Below, piece by piece: positions 11,720-23,139 of a stretch of DNA of 64,000 bases. The stretch comes from Rhynchopus sp. YZ270_cl-10. Taxonomy: Eukaryota; Euglenozoa; Diplonemea; Diplonemida; Diplonemidae. A program made the position numbers and the translations under genes. Location: assembly GCA_964035575.1 (NCBI GenBank), contig OZ037850.1, positions 1,260,501-1,324,500 of the forward strand, written 5' to 3'. Position 1 is the first letter of the stretch. Each line of letters opens with the position of its first letter. The notes below the pieces were generated by a model that saw nothing but the letters and a program-made list of their open reading frames with translations, ran no database searches and was not told where the DNA came from.

Positions 11720-12074
11720 ACTCTTTACAGCTATTCGAGTGTAACGTTGATAGAATCTATGGGGGGTTTTTTTGCGGTGAAGGTTTGAGCGCTGGTGTAA
11801 GAGGTTGAGGATGTATTGTGGATCGATGACTCTCAATGTGACATATCGCTTGGGTGCATTTTCTTGAGCAGCTTCACCCGGAATTTTTATACCCCTTTTT
11901 GACCAAAACTCTCGCTTATTCGGAGGTTCATCTTTACCCAACTTTTTTTTACTTTTTTTCCTAAAATGATCTTCCACGCTTCTCAAAAAATCGTAGGTTT
12001 TATAATGTGACGCCCTCTCTCTCTCTCTCTCCCTCTCCCTCTTTACTCCCAAAATTTAAGGAAAAGCCACAAAA
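11720..12074. other. intergenic spacer with CT-repeat pyrimidine tract
   Basis: A (CT)n tract near 12013-12040 is followed by TTTAAG at 12055-12060, about 14 bases before the next start codon. It is a candidate splice-leader acceptor. No gene is seen. Confidence 0.5.
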
Positions 12075-13019
12075 ATGATGTCCCTCGCCGTTCTATTCAC
12101 CGCGCAGTGCGTCTCTGCAATGACGCTTCTCAGCAACACGACCGTTGGGGTGGGGAGCACTGTTGCTGTGAACGGGAAGCAGGCCTTTGTTGCTGGGGGA
12201 GATGCGGGGGGCACGCTGCACTTTGTTGACGCCACCGACCCGACTGCGCCTGCCTTGGGGGCATCTGTCGCCATTTGCGGCAGTGTTGTGAAGGGTGTTG
12301 CTGGCCTTGCCGCCCTCGACAACACAACAAACACCGACGTCTTCGTCATCTGCCCGACCGGCCTCAACCTCTACACCTTCTCGCAGGCCTCCCTCACCAA
12401 GGTGACCACCTTCCATTCCCTCATGTCCTTCTCCCTCTCCGTCGTCAACGCAAACAAAATCCTTGCAACCACCACCGCCGGGGCAGACCTCCTCTCCCTC
12501 AAGGGAGGCAAGATTACCAAATTGGGCCATCTCCCTGGGGTGCAGGGGGGAAGCTCCGCTACCCTCTCTGGGGACGGAACCATGGCGTTTACGAGCGGGG
12601 AGAAGGAGCTGAGTGTTTTCAATGTGACCGACCCGGTGACGCCAGTTGCATTGTCGACGGTTGCGATCACGCAGTTGTACGATGGAAACGCGATTGCGTC
12701 TTATGGAACCGACCATGTTCTGGTAGGAGGTGCGGGTCTCTGTCTCGGGATTGTGGACATTCGTGACCCAAAAAACCCTGTTCTCAAGGCAACCATTCCA
12801 GGAAACAACGGCCTTTCTATTGAAGTGCACGGCACCAACGCATACGTTGCATGCACCGGAGACGGTTCAAAGCTCTTCAAAGTGGATCTCTCCAACCCTG
12901 ACGGCGCTGTGAAAATCGCAGCCACCCAAGACATGCCATTTATCATCGAAGGAGTTGCTGTGTCCGATGACGGTGTCTTTGTTACCAGTGGAAGCAGTCT
13001 GACGGTGTTCGCGCTGTGA
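12075..13019 (+). CDS. secreted LVIVD-repeat beta-propeller protein
   Basis: The single-exon frame encodes 314 residues. The first 16 (MMSLAVLFTAQCVSA) form a short signal peptide. The rest is a run of short beta-repeats such as VDIRDPKNPVLKATI, VDATDPTAPALGASV and FNVTDPVTPVALSTV. These match the LVIVD motif, in which a strand is followed by D-P-x-x-P. LVIVD repeats build propellers thought to mediate surface or extracellular binding; no catalytic residues are evident. It lies between a PPR gene and an ankyrin gene, and the neighbours say nothing about its role. The second methionine at codon 2 is an equally good start. Confidence 0.75.
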   Translation: MMSLAVLFTAQCVSAMTLLSNTTVGVGSTVAVNGKQAFVAGGDAGGTLHFVDATDPTAPALGASVAICGSVVKGVAGLAALDNTTNTDVFVICPTGLNLYTFSQASLTKVTTFHSLMSFSLSVVNANKILATTTAGADLLSLKGGKITKLGHLPGVQGGSSATLSGDGTMAFTSGEKELSVFNVTDPVTPVALSTVAITQLYDGNAIASYGTDHVLVGGAGLCLGIVDIRDPKNPVLKATIPGNNGLSIEVHGTNAYVACTGDGSKLFKVDLSNPDGAVKIAATQDMPFIIEGVAVSDDGVFVTSGSSLTVFAL

Positions 13020-13913
13020 GGTTTGGGGATCTTTATTGAAATGAGGAAAAAAAATACCGGGTATTTATGTGGGTCTAAAGAAATTCCTTCCGTGTGATTT
13101 TTATTTTTTGTGTTGATAATTGAGGGTATTTTTGTGTACAGATTCGGATGTAGCGTTGTCTGGGTTATTTTGCCCCCATGTGGAGATGTGGAGGTATATT
13201 CACATCTATTTTTTGTTTCTAGGTTTGACTGAGCACAGGGTTCATCTCAACAAACCTTTCTTTTTGTTTGTTCTCTTTTTTTTGCAATGAAAATACAGTA
13301 CACACGTCAACTCTTTTTTCCAGAGCTATTGTGTGACTATATCCGAACAAGGGTTGAGTGGCAATAGGTGCGCATGTATTTTATGTGTGTGCAGCACATA
13401 CAAAAGACATGCGCAAATACAAAGTTTTTTGCTGATTCTTTTTGTCGAGATTCACAATCTCAGTATAGTAGTCGATTGTCGATACAGCAAAATGGTTGAA
13501 GCGTTCACTGTCACGATGCACTTCCCACCCCCAAATACCCCCATCCTCAAATTTTGAAGCAGTGCACCTTGCAGGTTGCATATACACTGTTCCAGCGAAT
13601 TATCAAAAAAAAGAGTTAAAAAAACGACAACGTCAAAACGGTAACGAAAACTACATCAATTTTTGCACAAAAAAAGATAGGGGGGGGTACAATGTTTTTC
13701 GAACCGAATAAACCAATACCAACTCACACAGCGGATTATGTCAAGGGGTACTAGTAGTGCTACTGTCCAGTGTTACACCAGTAGCACTACCTCCTTTTTT
13801 CTCCCCTGCCCTCAAGTTTTGCAACCCAGCCTTACCTAACCCCACAGTACTTTCCCCACTTCCCAGTGGGGGTGGCGGCTACACTATTTGCAACGCAAAA
13901 TATCAAAAGCAAA
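13020..13913. other. intergenic spacer with hairpin and MITE remnants
   Basis: It holds a hairpin-family copy (13221-13250) and a weak A-like block near 13570. The truncated TIR element at 13728-13794 precedes the ankyrin gene. No gene is seen. Confidence 0.6.
13728..13794. mobile_element. truncated CACAGCGGACTAGTC-type element
   Basis: It starts CACAGCGGATTATGTCAAGG and keeps the ACTAGTAGTG and TGTTACACCAGTAGCAC blocks and a terminal ACCTCC. The right terminal repeat is missing. Confidence 0.5.
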
Positions 13914-16196
13914 ATGTCGCTCAAACAACTGGACGCAAACGTTGTACGCAGGCCCCGCGAGAAGCGACAACGCGCGCCCTCCACAACCACGCCGCCCACT
14001 GAATGCAACACCACCTCCCACAAACGCGGCCGCTTCTGCGACGACCACACCCAAGCACGAGAGCAGCTTCGCACACTTCAACAACAGAAATCCCATCAAA
14101 AAGAACACTCTCCACACGACCCACCACCACCACCCGCTCCATCACCTCCCAAACCATCACTAAACACTACCGGACCCCAAACCATCGCACACCCGAAACA
14201 ACACAACCCCACCAAAGGGGAAAGCGTGAAGACAGCTAAAACCGACTCTCACATCCAATCAGTTAGCCAATCAGACCCCGATGCACAGAATGCACACGCG
14301 ACTACAACCCTCGCACCTACTGACTCTCAACCCTCTGCACCCCATGCTGCCTCTGCCCATCCCCCTCCACACCGCGACCAGAGGTGCACCACCACCACCA
14401 CCACCACCACCACCGCACACATCTCACCACCACCAACACTCCCCAAAGTGGTGGGCAAACGGAAGCGCACGGGGTCTGCAAGGTTCACGGCACCCAACAT
14501 GAAGCGGGATTGCATAGAGAAGAAACGCGAAGAATGCGAGCCGGAGAAGACCTCTGAGCTGGAGCCCCCTCACAAGCCCAAAACACCTCCCAAAGACATC
14601 ACTTCCCCTACACCGGCAGGGGTGCAGCGGTGTCTCGCCTTTGGAGAGACTGCAGAGGAGGCTTCTGCATCACCACCCCCACCAAGACAACACCATACCC
14701 AACACACTACACCTCTGGGTAGGGGAGATGTCCCTCCGCCACCTTCTCCTAACCTTAGAGAAGCGTTGCTACCGCAGGCATCTGAGGTGACACAACCTGC
14801 ACCGAAAATAACTAGAAGGAACACACCCAGCAATGCAGCAGACAGCATACCCACTACACCAAACCCGAAACCAAGAAAGCGTGACGTCTTTGCGCCACTT
14901 CCCTTTAAAACACCGAAGGCGCAGATTAAGTTTTGTTGTGCAGGGAAGCGTCCGGGGAGTACTCACGGCCAGCCTCATTGGGATGTGCTTGCCATATGCA
15001 AAGCGTTAAGCTCTGCCGACTATGAGGTAACGGAGACGGATTTCGATCGTTTCAAAGAGAGATTTGATGAAGCAACCCCTGCAGCACGGTGTGCTAGGCT
15101 TGCGAGCATACTGAAGGAGAGTCGGTGTATTGTGGACCGATCGAACGACGCTGGGTGGACCGCCCTATTTTATCTTTGCGCTGCAACACAAAACCTTGAC
15201 GTCGTACTGTGCGCAGCGAAGCTTCTCCTAAAGCACGGTGCAAACCCTAACACATTAACACCAACCAAAAGCACGCCCCTCTTAACCGCTGCGAGTAACC
15301 ACCACATTGCTTTGTGTTCTACTCTATTAGAGCATGACGCAACATTGAATGACGAAAGACCGCAAATGACTCCATTAATGTGCGTTGCGTCACTTCATCG
15401 AGACACTACCCTACTGAACCTCTTTCTCTCGCATGGTGCTGACACAAACCGGAAGGAAGAATCTCAAGGATGGACGGCACTACAATTTTCCTTGGTAGCA
15501 GGAAACATACCAGCAGCGTTGGTTCTTGCTAAAAAAACCGAAGTAGGTCTGCGAGATTCAGCGGGAATGACTGCTCTGATGGTCGCTGTGTGCACGAAAG
15601 GGATAACACTTCAATCAGATCGTCTCGATCTCATCTCTATTCTTCTCCAACAAGCGAAACGCATATCAACAAAAACACTGCGGCATCTATTAACTGCAAC
15701 AGATCTGTACAAAAAGACTGCCTTAATCTATTCTATCGAAGAAGGGCATACGGCCTGCGCTTTGCGTCTTCTGGAAGAATATATCGAACACAAATTTCAT
15801 GAAAATCTGCGGGAAGTTAATGAAGATGGCAACACCGTTCTGCACCTTGCGTCAATGTGTGGTTCCCCCTCTTTGTTAAGAGGGTTATTAGATGCGGGGC
15901 TCTCCTTAGCGATGAAGGATGCGGTACAATGTACGCCCCTCCATATTGCATGTGAATGGGGAAATGCTGCGGCAGTTTCGCTCTTTTTAGGGTGTGTCGA
16001 AATATCGGAGGAAGACATTGCAAAGGAGAATTCCAGTGGCGATACACCCCTGTCTCTCGCGAAACGCAATAAACATACTGCGGTGGCTAGACTTCTTGAA
16101 AAGGAAGAAAAGGAAGAAAAGGGAAACAGAATGCACGCTACTCAAGGCCACGTCTCATTCTTCTCGCCGCAATGGGCAAAGAGGAGACGCTGTTGA
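13914..16196 (+). CDS. ankyrin-repeat protein with long disordered N-terminus
   Basis: The frame from 13914 encodes 760 residues; an in-frame ATG at 13866 would add 16. I prefer 13914 because the extension includes repeat-like leader sequence. Residues 1-390 are Pro/Thr/His/Ser-rich and disordered, with a nine-threonine run and basic clusters (GKRKRTGS, KPRKRD) that could be nuclear signals. From about residue 405 to 735 come ankyrin repeats, recognisable by GWTALFYLC, STPLLTAASNHH, MTPLMCVASLH, GNTVLHLASMCGS and CTPLHIACEWGN. It ends in acidic/basic EKEEKEEK and KRRRC. Ankyrin stacks bind proteins, but the partner cannot be named. Confidence 0.8.
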   Translation: MSLKQLDANVVRRPREKRQRAPSTTTPPTECNTTSHKRGRFCDDHTQAREQLRTLQQQKSHQKEHSPHDPPPPPAPSPPKPSLNTTGPQTIAHPKQHNPTKGESVKTAKTDSHIQSVSQSDPDAQNAHATTTLAPTDSQPSAPHAASAHPPPHRDQRCTTTTTTTTTAHISPPPTLPKVVGKRKRTGSARFTAPNMKRDCIEKKREECEPEKTSELEPPHKPKTPPKDITSPTPAGVQRCLAFGETAEEASASPPPPRQHHTQHTTPLGRGDVPPPPSPNLREALLPQASEVTQPAPKITRRNTPSNAADSIPTTPNPKPRKRDVFAPLPFKTPKAQIKFCCAGKRPGSTHGQPHWDVLAICKALSSADYEVTETDFDRFKERFDEATPAARCARLASILKESRCIVDRSNDAGWTALFYLCAATQNLDVVLCAAKLLLKHGANPNTLTPTKSTPLLTAASNHHIALCSTLLEHDATLNDERPQMTPLMCVASLHRDTTLLNLFLSHGADTNRKEESQGWTALQFSLVAGNIPAALVLAKKTEVGLRDSAGMTALMVAVCTKGITLQSDRLDLISILLQQAKRISTKTLRHLLTATDLYKKTALIYSIEEGHTACALRLLEEYIEHKFHENLREVNEDGNTVLHLASMCGSPSLLRGLLDAGLSLAMKDAVQCTPLHIACEWGNAAAVSLFLGCVEISEEDIAKENSSGDTPLSLAKRNKHTAVARLLEKEEKEEKGNRMHATQGHVSFFSPQWAKRRRC

Positions 16197-16713
16197 AAGA
16201 AGGAGGGGGAGGAGGAGGGGGGGAAAGTGAAAAGAAATAGGCCTCTCTTTAGAGGTGTCTGCTGCATCACCCTATGGTGGATCTCAAAGAAATTTTTTTT
16301 GAAATTGTTGGATTTAAGTGAAGACCGTCTGTGGAAGGCGGCTCCACTAAAAAAAAGACAGTTTTTTTTTTTGAAAAATTCAGGTTGTTTTGTGCACTCA
16401 GGTGGACCTCAGGGGGTTGTCAATGTAATATTCTATTGGTGTGCGGGGTGGCAAAAAAAAAACGCAAGAAGTGCGAATCACCCCCCACTTCAGCCACACC
16501 ATCTACAGTGTATTTTTTGGGCCGGTTGGGGGGGGTCAGTGACCCCCCCCAAATTTTCTCCGGAAATTTGGGCCGGTGGGGGGGGTCAGTTTTTTCAGCT
16601 GGGTTTGAGGTGTTTCCTCGGCGTGGTGTAAAAAGCTATACATTTACACCGTATCCAAAAAAATTTTCGCCTGCGGCGCCATTTATATTGTTTTTTTTTT
16701 GCTCCGCAAAAAA
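16197..16713. other. intergenic spacer with GC palindrome
   Basis: A perfect palindrome TTGGGGGGGGTCA-G-TGACCCCCCCCAA lies at 16526-16552. A second TTTGGGCCGG-TGGGGGGGTCAG block follows. A T10-GC-TCC-GC-A10 hairpin (16691-16717) sits exactly at the left edge of the following tandem array. No gene is seen. Confidence 0.6.
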
Positions 16714-17093
16714 AAAATATACAGTTCACTATGTTCCCAATGTCTTCCCTGGTCGTGCTGAAAAAAAAATTTTGGGCAAAAAAACAAACTGACCCCCCCC
16801 AAACTTAAAATCTGGATTCCTGGATAAGACACTGACCATCTATAGAAAAAAAATCCGTCTCTTCTGGCGGGTCTTGGGGGTAGGGAAAGAGGGGGGTGTC
16901 ATACCAGGAGTGTTATTTGGTACTCATGGTGGAAGAGGGTGCGCTCTTTGCAGCACTGTTACATAAAGCTTTTTTTTTCCTTTCAAATCCTTGACGTAGT
17001 TGTCGGAGAGGTTGGTGGAGGTGCTTTTTGCGCTGTAGCTTTGTTTTCTTTTTTCGTGTATGCGAAGTAGATTTGTCTTTCAATATTTTCTGC

Positions 17094-17130
17094 AGGTGAC
17101 TGAGCACAAGAAGCTCAGTATAATCTCACC
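17094..17130 (+). repeat. hairpin-family copy within segment A
   Basis: CAGGTGACTGAGC is followed by ACAAGAA and GCTCAGTATAATCTC. CTGAGC and GCTCAG pair perfectly where other copies have AAGC and GCTT. Copies recur at 21894 and 26694 through the array. Confidence 0.5.
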
Positions 17131-17233
17131 AAGTCTCTGCGACTGTATTAGTTGGTTCAATACAGGTGGATATTCCCTTTTGTTTGCGTTCGTAGGCGCA
17201 ACTTATTTAGATTCTTTTGAGTACACCATGGAT

Positions 17234-17380
17234 TCGTAATGACATTACGTGACGAACGATGAGGGGGGAAACATGGGGAAATTACGCGCGCAATACGTCG
17301 TCACGACGGGCACCCCCTCGTCATGACGACGTCAAGGCCCTCTTAATTACGACGTCATGACGCGCGTAATGTCATTACGA
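17234..17380. mobile_element. miniature TIR element in the gene's 5' flank
   Basis: The ends are TCGTAATGACATTACG and its exact complement CGTAATGTCATTACGA. The 147 bp interior is itself nearly palindromic (ACGTCGTCACGACGGG, CGTCATGACGACGTC). It is copied with segment A at 22034 and 26834. It lies about 360 bp before the start codon. Confidence 0.65.
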
Positions 17381-17739
17381 GTCTATGGTGTAGCAAGCCA
17401 CATGCTGTGATGCAAAAAAGCGACAATGCTGTGGTAGTAACCATAACCGTAGCCTTCGGGGGTTGTACACAAAAAAAAAAAAAATGCAACCAAGGTAAAC
17501 AAAAAAACGCAACATATTTTTCCTTCGTTACCAGACTCCCCTGGCCCCCTATCGGATTCGCTGTTCTCTAAGACGGAGCTTAAGAGATGGAACAATGCCG
17601 CCGGGGACTGCCTTGTGGATAGCGACCAGAGACGCGAGAAGCTGAGGTTCACGCACAGCTTTTTGTTCTTTTGTTCTTTTGTACCTTCCCTTCACCTTTT
17701 TTTTTACAGATTTAAAGCAAAACCCCTCATGGAATAACA

Positions 17740-18339
17740 ATGCCCCGCCTGCTGTCTCATTTGAAGTGCTATGCAGAGAGAAAGAAATGGGATTCATTAG
17801 AGAGTCTGCAGGATGACATTGCAGGACGGCTTGAAGCAGTACGGGAGAGGTGGGGTGAGGCGCGCTGGGGTGAGGTAGGGTGTGAGACCGCTTTGGCTGG
17901 CGTGGCTGCAGAGTGGCAGACCGGGAATGACGTTGAGGTGGAGATAAAGACACGACGTGAATGCACTATTTGCATTGCTTTGCTTAGAGGTGACCGGCGT
18001 ATTATTGATTTAGAAATTCGCTCTTTGGAGAGTATTGTTCATCTCAACAAACACTCCTCCATCAAACGCATTGCTGAAACAACCATTCTCGCGAATAACT
18101 CTTATCACACCTTCTGCAACATCTTCCAGCAGAACGCCCCGTTTCTTTCTCCAAATGAATCGTTTTCTTCTGTGCCGTGCATCTTCTACGGGCCGTACTT
18201 GTCTGCGAAGCAGGTGGTGGTTTCAACGACGCCTCTCAGTGTGGCGATGGCAGTGATAGCCGACTATGCGTACGATGTTCCCTGTGTGTGGCTCGACGCA
18301 TACCGCTACGTGAGTTCGTGTGTAATAGGATCTGCTTGA
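17740..18339 (+). pseudogene. truncated first copy of the Sfi1-like gene
   Basis: The first 143 codons equal those of the intact gene at 27340. The frame then runs into segment B and ends after 56 unrelated codons. The 5' flank, including the pyrimidine tract and TTTACAG before the start, is present, so the copy may still be transcribed and give a 199-residue product. It lacks every recognisable repeat of the full protein, so I treat it as a broken gene copy. Confidence 0.8.
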
Positions 18340-21300
18340 TTTGTGATGGTGTCTTCAATCTATTCCTCTTCCCACTATGCCTCGTCTTGTTCGCCTCGTT
18401 CTCTCCGGTACCCCTTTGCGTCTGTCGGGTCTGAGGAGTCTAAGTGTTGTGTGATCTCTTGTGTCGTAGGTGGCTAGGCGTGTGAGGCTTGCGTCCATCT
18501 TATGATCTTTAATGACACACTGCCGCTAGTTCTTTGCATTTCACGTTTCATTGATCTGAGCCACGCAGTGTTTTCCGAATGGTTTGTGAGTCGTGTAGTA
18601 TCTTCGGATTCTTCCTCTCAGTTCGTCCGACTGACTGTTGGTGTGTGACCCTGTCCGAACCAAGAGAGTCTTGGTTATTTGAGTATTTAACTTCCACATA
18701 GTTGTTTTTCCATCTGTGCGAGTAGAACCCTCGCCGAGCCAAGAGTGTCTGGGTGGCTTGAGATTCAGAAGAATTTCTCTCTATTCGCCGAGCTGCCTGT
18801 GTGTGCTATGAACTCTGTCCAAGTCTGAGTTCTCTGGGTTCTTGTGACAGGATGCTCCTCCTTCTTGGGGGCTGTCTACCTGGTGTTGGGTGTCTATGAT
18901 ATGTTGCTGTTCCTGCCCCTGCCAGTTCGCCTTTCCGGTATGTCTTGCGACGCTTCGGCGTGGCTCAGTGCCGCGCCTGGACGCCAGAGCGATCCTGCTT
19001 GTGTATGGTGGCAGCACGGACATTGCGGCGATGTGGTAGGAGCCTCCGTGTTTTTGCCGCTTAGTTGAGGCTCCGTGCCGATGTCGTGTCTGTGTGTGGG
19101 ATTGCGAGGCGCCGCTTAGTCTTCCGTACTTTCCGGTCTGACAACGGCAATGAGGTTGTGGTCGCTTGTGGGCGGGCCGGTGAAGGCACTTCATGAACCT
19201 GACGCTGGGCAAGGTTCCTTCTATGCCGATCGCCTTCTGCGTGACGAACAAGAAGTCTGCTAGCAGAGGATTCGTGGTTCAACGATGCTTCTCAGTGTGC
19301 GCGACGGCGGTGGTAGCCTCCTGTGAGTGTGTGTTTTTATGCGTATGGCACGATACAGACCTGCTGCGTGAGTCCGTGTGCGACACGCTGGATACCTATG
19401 TTACGGACGCCGCGGACCCTTGCCGTGCGGATTTCTCCCTCGTATACCGCTGCTTCTTCTGACTCCCTGACATCATTGCTCCGTCGTTCTCGTCCTTCCG
19501 ATGAACTCCTCACCTGCGTTGGGATATGAAAGCCAGAGATCTGCGTTGGGGATTTCATTATCTCTGAAGCTTTCTGGATTTCTCAAATTATCGTAGCGGT
19601 TCAGATCTCGAAATTTCATCTGAAAGAATTTCAGTGACGAGATCAAAACACGCACGATTTTTCCCATCGCAGTTGAGCGATTCGGTAAGCTCAATCAAGC
19701 AAACAAAAGGTTAAAGAGGTAGGCGTTACGAAAACAAAAGAAGGATTATATTTTGTGTAACCAAATATCAGCCTTTTTGTTTTCGGCTAGCCAACTCTGC
19801 AACCGATTCAGAAATCATGAGAGATGATTTCTGCAACCGACTCACAAATCATGTGATATGATTACAATGTTATGCAAAACGTGACCATGACATTTAAAAA
19901 TTTCTCCCGCCCACCCACACCTGAGTAACTCTCTACGGTATCATGGTTCACGTTTCTCTTCGCTGCACTCTCGTGGTGCAGATACGCCTGCGTTGCCTTC
20001 GTTGACGGGCACATCCTTCCCGGGTAATTTCGTGGTGTCTGCCCTCTCCTTATCTGCCATCACGGTACCGCACATTCCCTCCCGCACTTCGGAGTGGTCT
20101 TCGCGTGGATCCTCCCATTCCTCGGCTGACCTAGCTAGTGAACGCGCGTGATATACTTTGTCGACTACGCTTGCTTCCATGGAGAAGTCTTCCTCTTCAC
20201 CTGGCCTACACTGACTAGCTGACCTGCTGGATGGGCGCCAGACTGTCTGGATGGAGACCTCCGTTTGGCCCCGTAGAGGTAGTTCACACTGGGCGTATTC
20301 ATGGTGACGATGTACACCGCGTTGTCCATCCTCGTTTACGGCTGGTCGTCATCGCGAGGAGCTGAAGGTGCACACCGCAGTTTTCGCTACGATTGGCTGC
20401 CCTGCGGGTGTCTTCAGCGCGGAGCGTCTCAAAGAGAAGCGGATCCGTGTGCACGATTCTACATGTCGCTGAAGGTGTAGGACGCTGCTGCTGCTGTAGA
20501 GATGGCGCGTTCATCTAGGGTGCATGGATAAGAGACAGGCACTTTTTCCGCCGTAGCTTGGGAATGTGTGGCAGTCGGTTGTAGGGATTTGTGCTGTACA
20601 TCGCTGCCACCACTGAGCGGGCCGTCCTTATCACGATCTACCAGGAAGTGCGCTGCATCGAGGCTATGTGTACTAGCTGCTTACTGACGGTAGGCTTGCG
20701 CTCCTCCCCGAGATGCGTCACTTCAAGTTTGCGGATCGACCACATCTACGACGTGCAAGGGCAATGTATCGCCAGAGGGTTTAGATAGGCATTGTCTGCG
20801 ATCTTGGATAAACGGTATGGCGAAGAGGCGCAGGGTTGTGGCTGCTTCTTTGGAAAGAGGCTCACCAATACGTGAAAGGACTACGGTGAGCTGTCGCATG
20901 CGTCGTATTTACTTGCCTTTGGACAGGTCTCATAGAAAACGAACAACTCTCTGTCTATATCACGTCTTGAGAGGTTCGCAGACGCTGGCAGGTACGAACC
21001 CTTGAACAGGATTGCGGCCCTGGCTGAGTTTGCCATGACCACAGTAGTTCCTTGAAGTGCCGCAAGTTTATATTGGTCACGTGGCTATCGAAATCCATCT
21101 CTTCACGGCTCCAGGTTCGCTATGTACTGTCGGACGTCTTCCTGCTCCGGAGCAGTGAAGAGTCCTCTGCAGGACATTCTCACGGAGGTCCCCCCCCCCA
21201 ACTGCGCTCATACGGATTAGGGCCGGCGGGACACGCTGTTCGATGTGTCAAGGTTCTCTAGATTCAAACATTTCATGGATAACCAGCTTCATTACCTTAT

Positions 21301-21513
21301 CTGATTATGTTTTCGCGCCCACCCTGGGGATTTCATTATCTCTGAAGCTTTCTGGATTTCTCAAATTATCGTAGCGGTTCAGATCTCGAAATTTCATCTG
21401 AAAGAATTTCAGTGACGAGATCAAAACACGCACGATTTTTCCCATCGCAGTTGAGCGATTCGGTAAGCTCAATCAAGCAAACAAAAGGTTAAAGAGGTAG
21501 GCGTTACGAAAAC
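18169..21513 (+). mobile_element. segment B, first copy: decayed LTR-retroelement-like fragment
   Basis: B contains two 190 bp direct repeats that begin TG and end CA (19547-19736 and 21325-21514), the right one abutting segment A. Short stretches recall Ty1/copia polyproteins: an RSDNG-like integrase patch near 19120 and an LYIAATT-like patch near 20600. No long frame survives and there are many breaks, so the element is an old fossil in sequence, although its duplication here is recent. A diverged internal duplication links 18210-18310 with 19255-19375. The family call is tentative. Confidence 0.4.
19547..19736 (+). repeat. LTR-like 190 bp direct repeat, left
   Basis: It starts TGGGGATTTC and ends AAAACA, and as far as I compared it is identical to 21325-21514. 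The TG..CA ends fit a long terminal repeat. The second array unit carries it at 24347-24536. Confidence 0.5.
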
Positions 21514-21514
21514 A
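21325..21514 (+). repeat. LTR-like 190 bp direct repeat, right
   Basis: Its final base touches segment A, which fits a 3' LTR joined to target DNA. The equivalent in the second unit is 26125-26314. Confidence 0.5.
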
Positions 21515-22539
21515 AAATATACAGTTCACTATGTTCCCAATGTCTTCCCTGGTCGTGCTGAAAAAAAAATTTTGGGCAAAAAAACAAACTGACCCCCCCC
21601 AAACTTAAAATCTGGATTCCTGGATAAGACACTGACCATCTATAGAAAAAAAATCCGTCTCTTCTGGCGGGTCTTGGGGGTAGGGAAAGAGGGGGGTGTC
21701 ATACCAGGAGTGTTATTTGGTACTCATGGTGGAAGAGGGTGCGCTCTTTGCAGCACTGTTACATAAAGCTTTTTTTTTCCTTTCAAATCCTTGACGTAGT
21801 TGTCGGAGAGGTTGGTGGAGGTGCTTTTTGCGCTGTAGCTTTGTTTTCTTTTTTCGTGTATGCGAAGTAGATTTGTCTTTCAATATTTTCTGCAGGTGAC
21901 TGAGCACAAGAAGCTCAGTATAATCTCACCAAGTCTCTGCGACTGTATTAGTTGGTTCAATACAGGTGGATATTCCCTTTTGTTTGCGTTCGTAGGCGCA
22001 ACTTATTTAGATTCTTTTGAGTACACCATGGATTCGTAATGACATTACGTGACGAACGATGAGGGGGGAAACATGGGGAAATTACGCGCGCAATACGTCG
22101 TCACGACGGGCACCCCCTCGTCATGACGACGTCAAGGCCCTCTTAATTACGACGTCATGACGCGCGTAATGTCATTACGAGTCTATGGTGTAGCAAGCCA
22201 CATGCTGTGATGCAAAAAAGCGACAATGCTGTGGTAGTAACCATAACCGTAGCCTTCGGGGGTTGTACACAAAAAAAAAAAAAATGCAACCAAGGTAAAC
22301 AAAAAAACGCAACATATTTTTCCTTCGTTACCAGACTCCCCTGGCCCCCTATCGGATTCGCTGTTCTCTAAGACGGAGCTTAAGAGATGGAACAATGCCG
22401 CCGGGGACTGCCTTGTGGATAGCGACCAGAGACGCGAGAAGCTGAGGTTCACGCACAGCTTTTTGTTCTTTTGTTCTTTTGTACCTTCCCTTCACCTTTT
22501 TTTTTACAGATTTAAAGCAAAACCCCTCATGGAATAACA

Positions 22540-23139
22540 ATGCCCCGCCTGCTGTCTCATTTGAAGTGCTATGCAGAGAGAAAGAAATGGGATTCATTAG
22601 AGAGTCTGCAGGATGACATTGCAGGACGGCTTGAAGCAGTACGGGAGAGGTGGGGTGAGGCGCGCTGGGGTGAGGTAGGGTGTGAGACCGCTTTGGCTGG
22701 CGTGGCTGCAGAGTGGCAGACCGGGAATGACGTTGAGGTGGAGATAAAGACACGACGTGAATGCACTATTTGCATTGCTTTGCTTAGAGGTGACCGGCGT
22801 ATTATTGATTTAGAAATTCGCTCTTTGGAGAGTATTGTTCATCTCAACAAACACTCCTCCATCAAACGCATTGCTGAAACAACCATTCTCGCGAATAACT
22901 CTTATCACACCTTCTGCAACATCTTCCAGCAGAACGCCCCGTTTCTTTCTCCAAATGAATCGTTTTCTTCTGTGCCGTGCATCTTCTACGGGCCGTACTT
23001 GTCTGCGAAGCAGGTGGTGGTTTCAACGACGCCTCTCAGTGTGGCGATGGCAGTGATAGCCGACTATGCGTACGATGTTCCCTGTGTGTGGCTCGACGCA
23101 TACCGCTACGTGAGTTCGTGTGTAATAGGATCTGCTTGA
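22540..23139 (+). pseudogene. truncated second copy of the Sfi1-like gene
   Basis: It is identical in reading to the copy 4,800 bp upstream: 143 genuine codons, then 56 codons from segment B. Confidence 0.8.

Noticed and set aside
12093-12830. 245-codon minus-strand frame
   Set aside because: It is antisense to the LVIVD gene, is Arg/Gly-rich and has no family likeness.
18781-19251. 156-codon minus-strand frame in segment B
   Set aside because: The retroelement-like patches read on the + strand; this frame shows no motif and its composition looks random.
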